This document shows, piece after piece, positions 62,493 through 64,000 of a DNA stretch of 64,000 nt. The translations under genes were made by a program, and so were the position numbers. The notes beneath the pieces are model-generated. The model had not been told where the DNA came from. It was given only the letters and a program-made list of their open reading frames with translations, and did not search any database. The stretch's first letter is position 1, and every line of letters begins with the position of its first letter. Source of the stretch: Actinomycetes bacterium (lineage in GTDB: Bacteria; Actinomycetota; Actinomycetes; Streptosporangiales; Streptosporangiaceae). Location: the NCBI GenBank assembly GCA_021792405.1, contig JAJYUU010000003.1:1-64000 (forward strand). The letters are read 5' to 3'.

Positions 62493-63484
62493 CCGCCGGG
62501 CCGGCCAGTCCGATCGCCGGCGCTGGCGACGGCACCGTGCGTCACTTCACCCGCGACGACGACCTGTCCCCGGCCGAGCAGGCTGCCGTGCTCAGCCTTG
62601 CCGCCGAGCTCAAGGCAGACCGGTTCGCCCGGCAGCCACTCGCCGGTCCGCGCACGGTCGCGGTCCTGTTCGATAAGCCGTCGCTGCGCACCAGGGTCTC
62701 GTTCGCGGTCGGCATCGCCGAGCTCGGCGGCTTCCCGCTGGTGATCGACATGCAGGGAACGCATGCCGGGCGCGGCGAGCCGGTGACGGACATCGCCAGG
62801 GTCCTGGCCGGCCAGGTCGCGGCGATCGCGTGGCGGACGTTCGGCCAGGCCGCCATCGAGGAGATGGCGGCCGCGAGCAGCGTCCCGGTGATCAACGCGC
62901 TGACCGACCGCTTCCACCCGTGCCAGGTCCTCGCTGACCTGCAGACCGTCAGGGCCGCCTACGGTAGGCTCGCCGGGCTCGTGCTGACGTTCCTCGGCGA
63001 CGGGTCGTCCAACATGGCGCATTCCTACCTGCTTGGCGGCGCCACCGCCGGCCTGCAGGTGCGGATCTGCGCGCCGGAGGCGTACTGGCCGGCCGCGGAC
63101 GTGCTCGCCGCGGCGGCGGCGCTGGCCGAGCGCACTGGCGGCTCGGTGGCTGTCAGCGCGGATCCGCTGGACGCCTGCAAGGGCGCCGACGTGCTGGCAA
63201 CCGACGTCTGGACCTCGATGGGCCAGGAGGGGCAGGAGCGCACCCGCTCCGGCGCCATGGCCGGCTACCAGGTGGACGCCGCGAAGCTGGCGCTGGCGAG
63301 CCCCGCCTGCCGGGTGCTGCACTGCCTGCCGGCGCACCGCGGCGAGGAGATTGCCGCCGAGGTGATCGACGGGCCGGCCAGCCTGGTCTTCGAGCAGGCC
63401 GAGAACCGGCTGCACGCGCAGAAGGCATTGCTGTGCTTCCTGCTGGACGCCGCGGCCGGCGAGCGGCGAGAGGGCCGGGGATGA
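62489..63484 (+). CDS. argF: Ornithine carbamoyltransferase
   Basis: [42 protein letters not shown]. Confidence 0.97.
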   Translation: MTAGPASPIAGAGDGTVRHFTRDDDLSPAEQAAVLSLAAELKADRFARQPLAGPRTVAVLFDKPSLRTRVSFAVGIAELGGFPLVIDMQGTHAGRGEPVTDIARVLAGQVAAIAWRTFGQAAIEEMAAASSVPVINALTDRFHPCQVLADLQTVRAAYGRLAGLVLTFLGDGSSNMAHSYLLGGATAGLQVRICAPEAYWPAADVLAAAAALAERTGGSVAVSADPLDACKGADVLATDVWTSMGQEGQERTRSGAMAGYQVDAAKLALASPACRVLHCLPAHRGEEIAAEVIDGPASLVFEQAENRLHAQKALLCFLLDAAAGERREGRG

Positions 63485-64000
63485 ACTCCAGCCCGCTGAC
63501 GAAGGCGGCCCGGCAGAGTCAGATCGCCGCGATCCTCGGCCACAAGTCGGTCCCGGTCCACTCCCAGGAGCAATTGGCCGACTTGCTGCTCGAGCGCGGC
63601 GTGCGGGTCACGCAGGCAACCCTGTCCCGCGATCTCGACGAGCTCGGCGCCGTCAGGCTGCGCGGCCCGGACGGGGCACTTGTCTACGCGCTGCCCGGTG
63701 AGCCAGGACCGGGCGGCCTGTCCGCGGGCCTGGGCAGCGTGCTGGCCGGCGGCCCGTTCGCGCCCTCGGCCGCTGATCCCGCTGCCCGGCTAGCCAGGCT
63801 GGCCGCCGAGCTGCTGATGTCCGCGGAAGCCAGCGCCAACCTGGTGGTGCTGCGAACTCCGGCGGGGGCGGCTCAGTTGCTCGCCTCGGCCATCGACCAC
63901 GCGCGCTGGCCGACCGTGCTCGGCACCGTGGGCGGCGATGACACGGTGCTTGTCATCGCCCGCGACCCCGACGGCGGGGCTGAAGTTGCCGAGTCGCTGC
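63481..64000 (+). CDS. argR: Arginine repressor ArgR (3' end beyond window)
   Basis: Own translation: [62 protein letters not shown]; not in ORF track because it runs off the end. Confidence 0.93.
   Translation, partial: MNSSPLTKAARQSQIAAILGHKSVPVHSQEQLADLLLERGVRVTQATLSRDLDELGAVRLRGPDGALVYALPGEPGPGGLSAGLGSVLAGGPFAPSAADPAARLARLAAELLMSAEASANLVVLRTPAGAAQLLASAIDHARWPTVLGTVGGDDTVLVIARDPDGGAEVAESL

Overview
The window is high-GC actinobacterial chromosomal DNA. The gene order resembles the Streptomyces ssgB-thrS-pimA-pdxST-ruvCAB-secDF-relA-aspS-alaS-mltG-infC-pheST-arg region; the taxon is an inference from gene content. The left 2.6 kb looks like the edge of an integrated element: an AICE-type tyrosine integrase next to the 3' end of tRNA-Val(GAC), and a 5'-truncated KAP-type NTPase. 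The rest is mostly housekeeping: four tRNAs, an SsgB-like sporulation protein, two tandem L,D-transpeptidases, thrS, a PIM lipid cluster, pdxST, ruvCAB, yajC-secDF, apt-relA, aspS, rarA, alaS-ruvX-mltG-aroE, infC-rpmI-rplT, pheST and argCJBDF-argR (argR is cut by the window end). I see no convincing complete novel multi-gene system. The most interesting unexplained signals are: (i) a 22-bp inverted repeat bracketing the integrase and NTPase fragment; (ii) a family of convergent-gene hairpins, one a perfect 48-bp palindrome, two of them followed by an identical 13-mer CATGAAGATCATC; (iii) widespread short tandem repeats, often 18 bp, that extend the termini or loops of essential proteins (IF3, AspS, SecD, SecF, RelA, PdxT, MltG); (iv) a structured AT-richer intergenic stretch with an intrinsic terminator and a strong G-quadruplex motif between ssgB and tRNA-Val(CAC); and (v) infC with an ATC start codon and an upstream attenuator-like hairpin.
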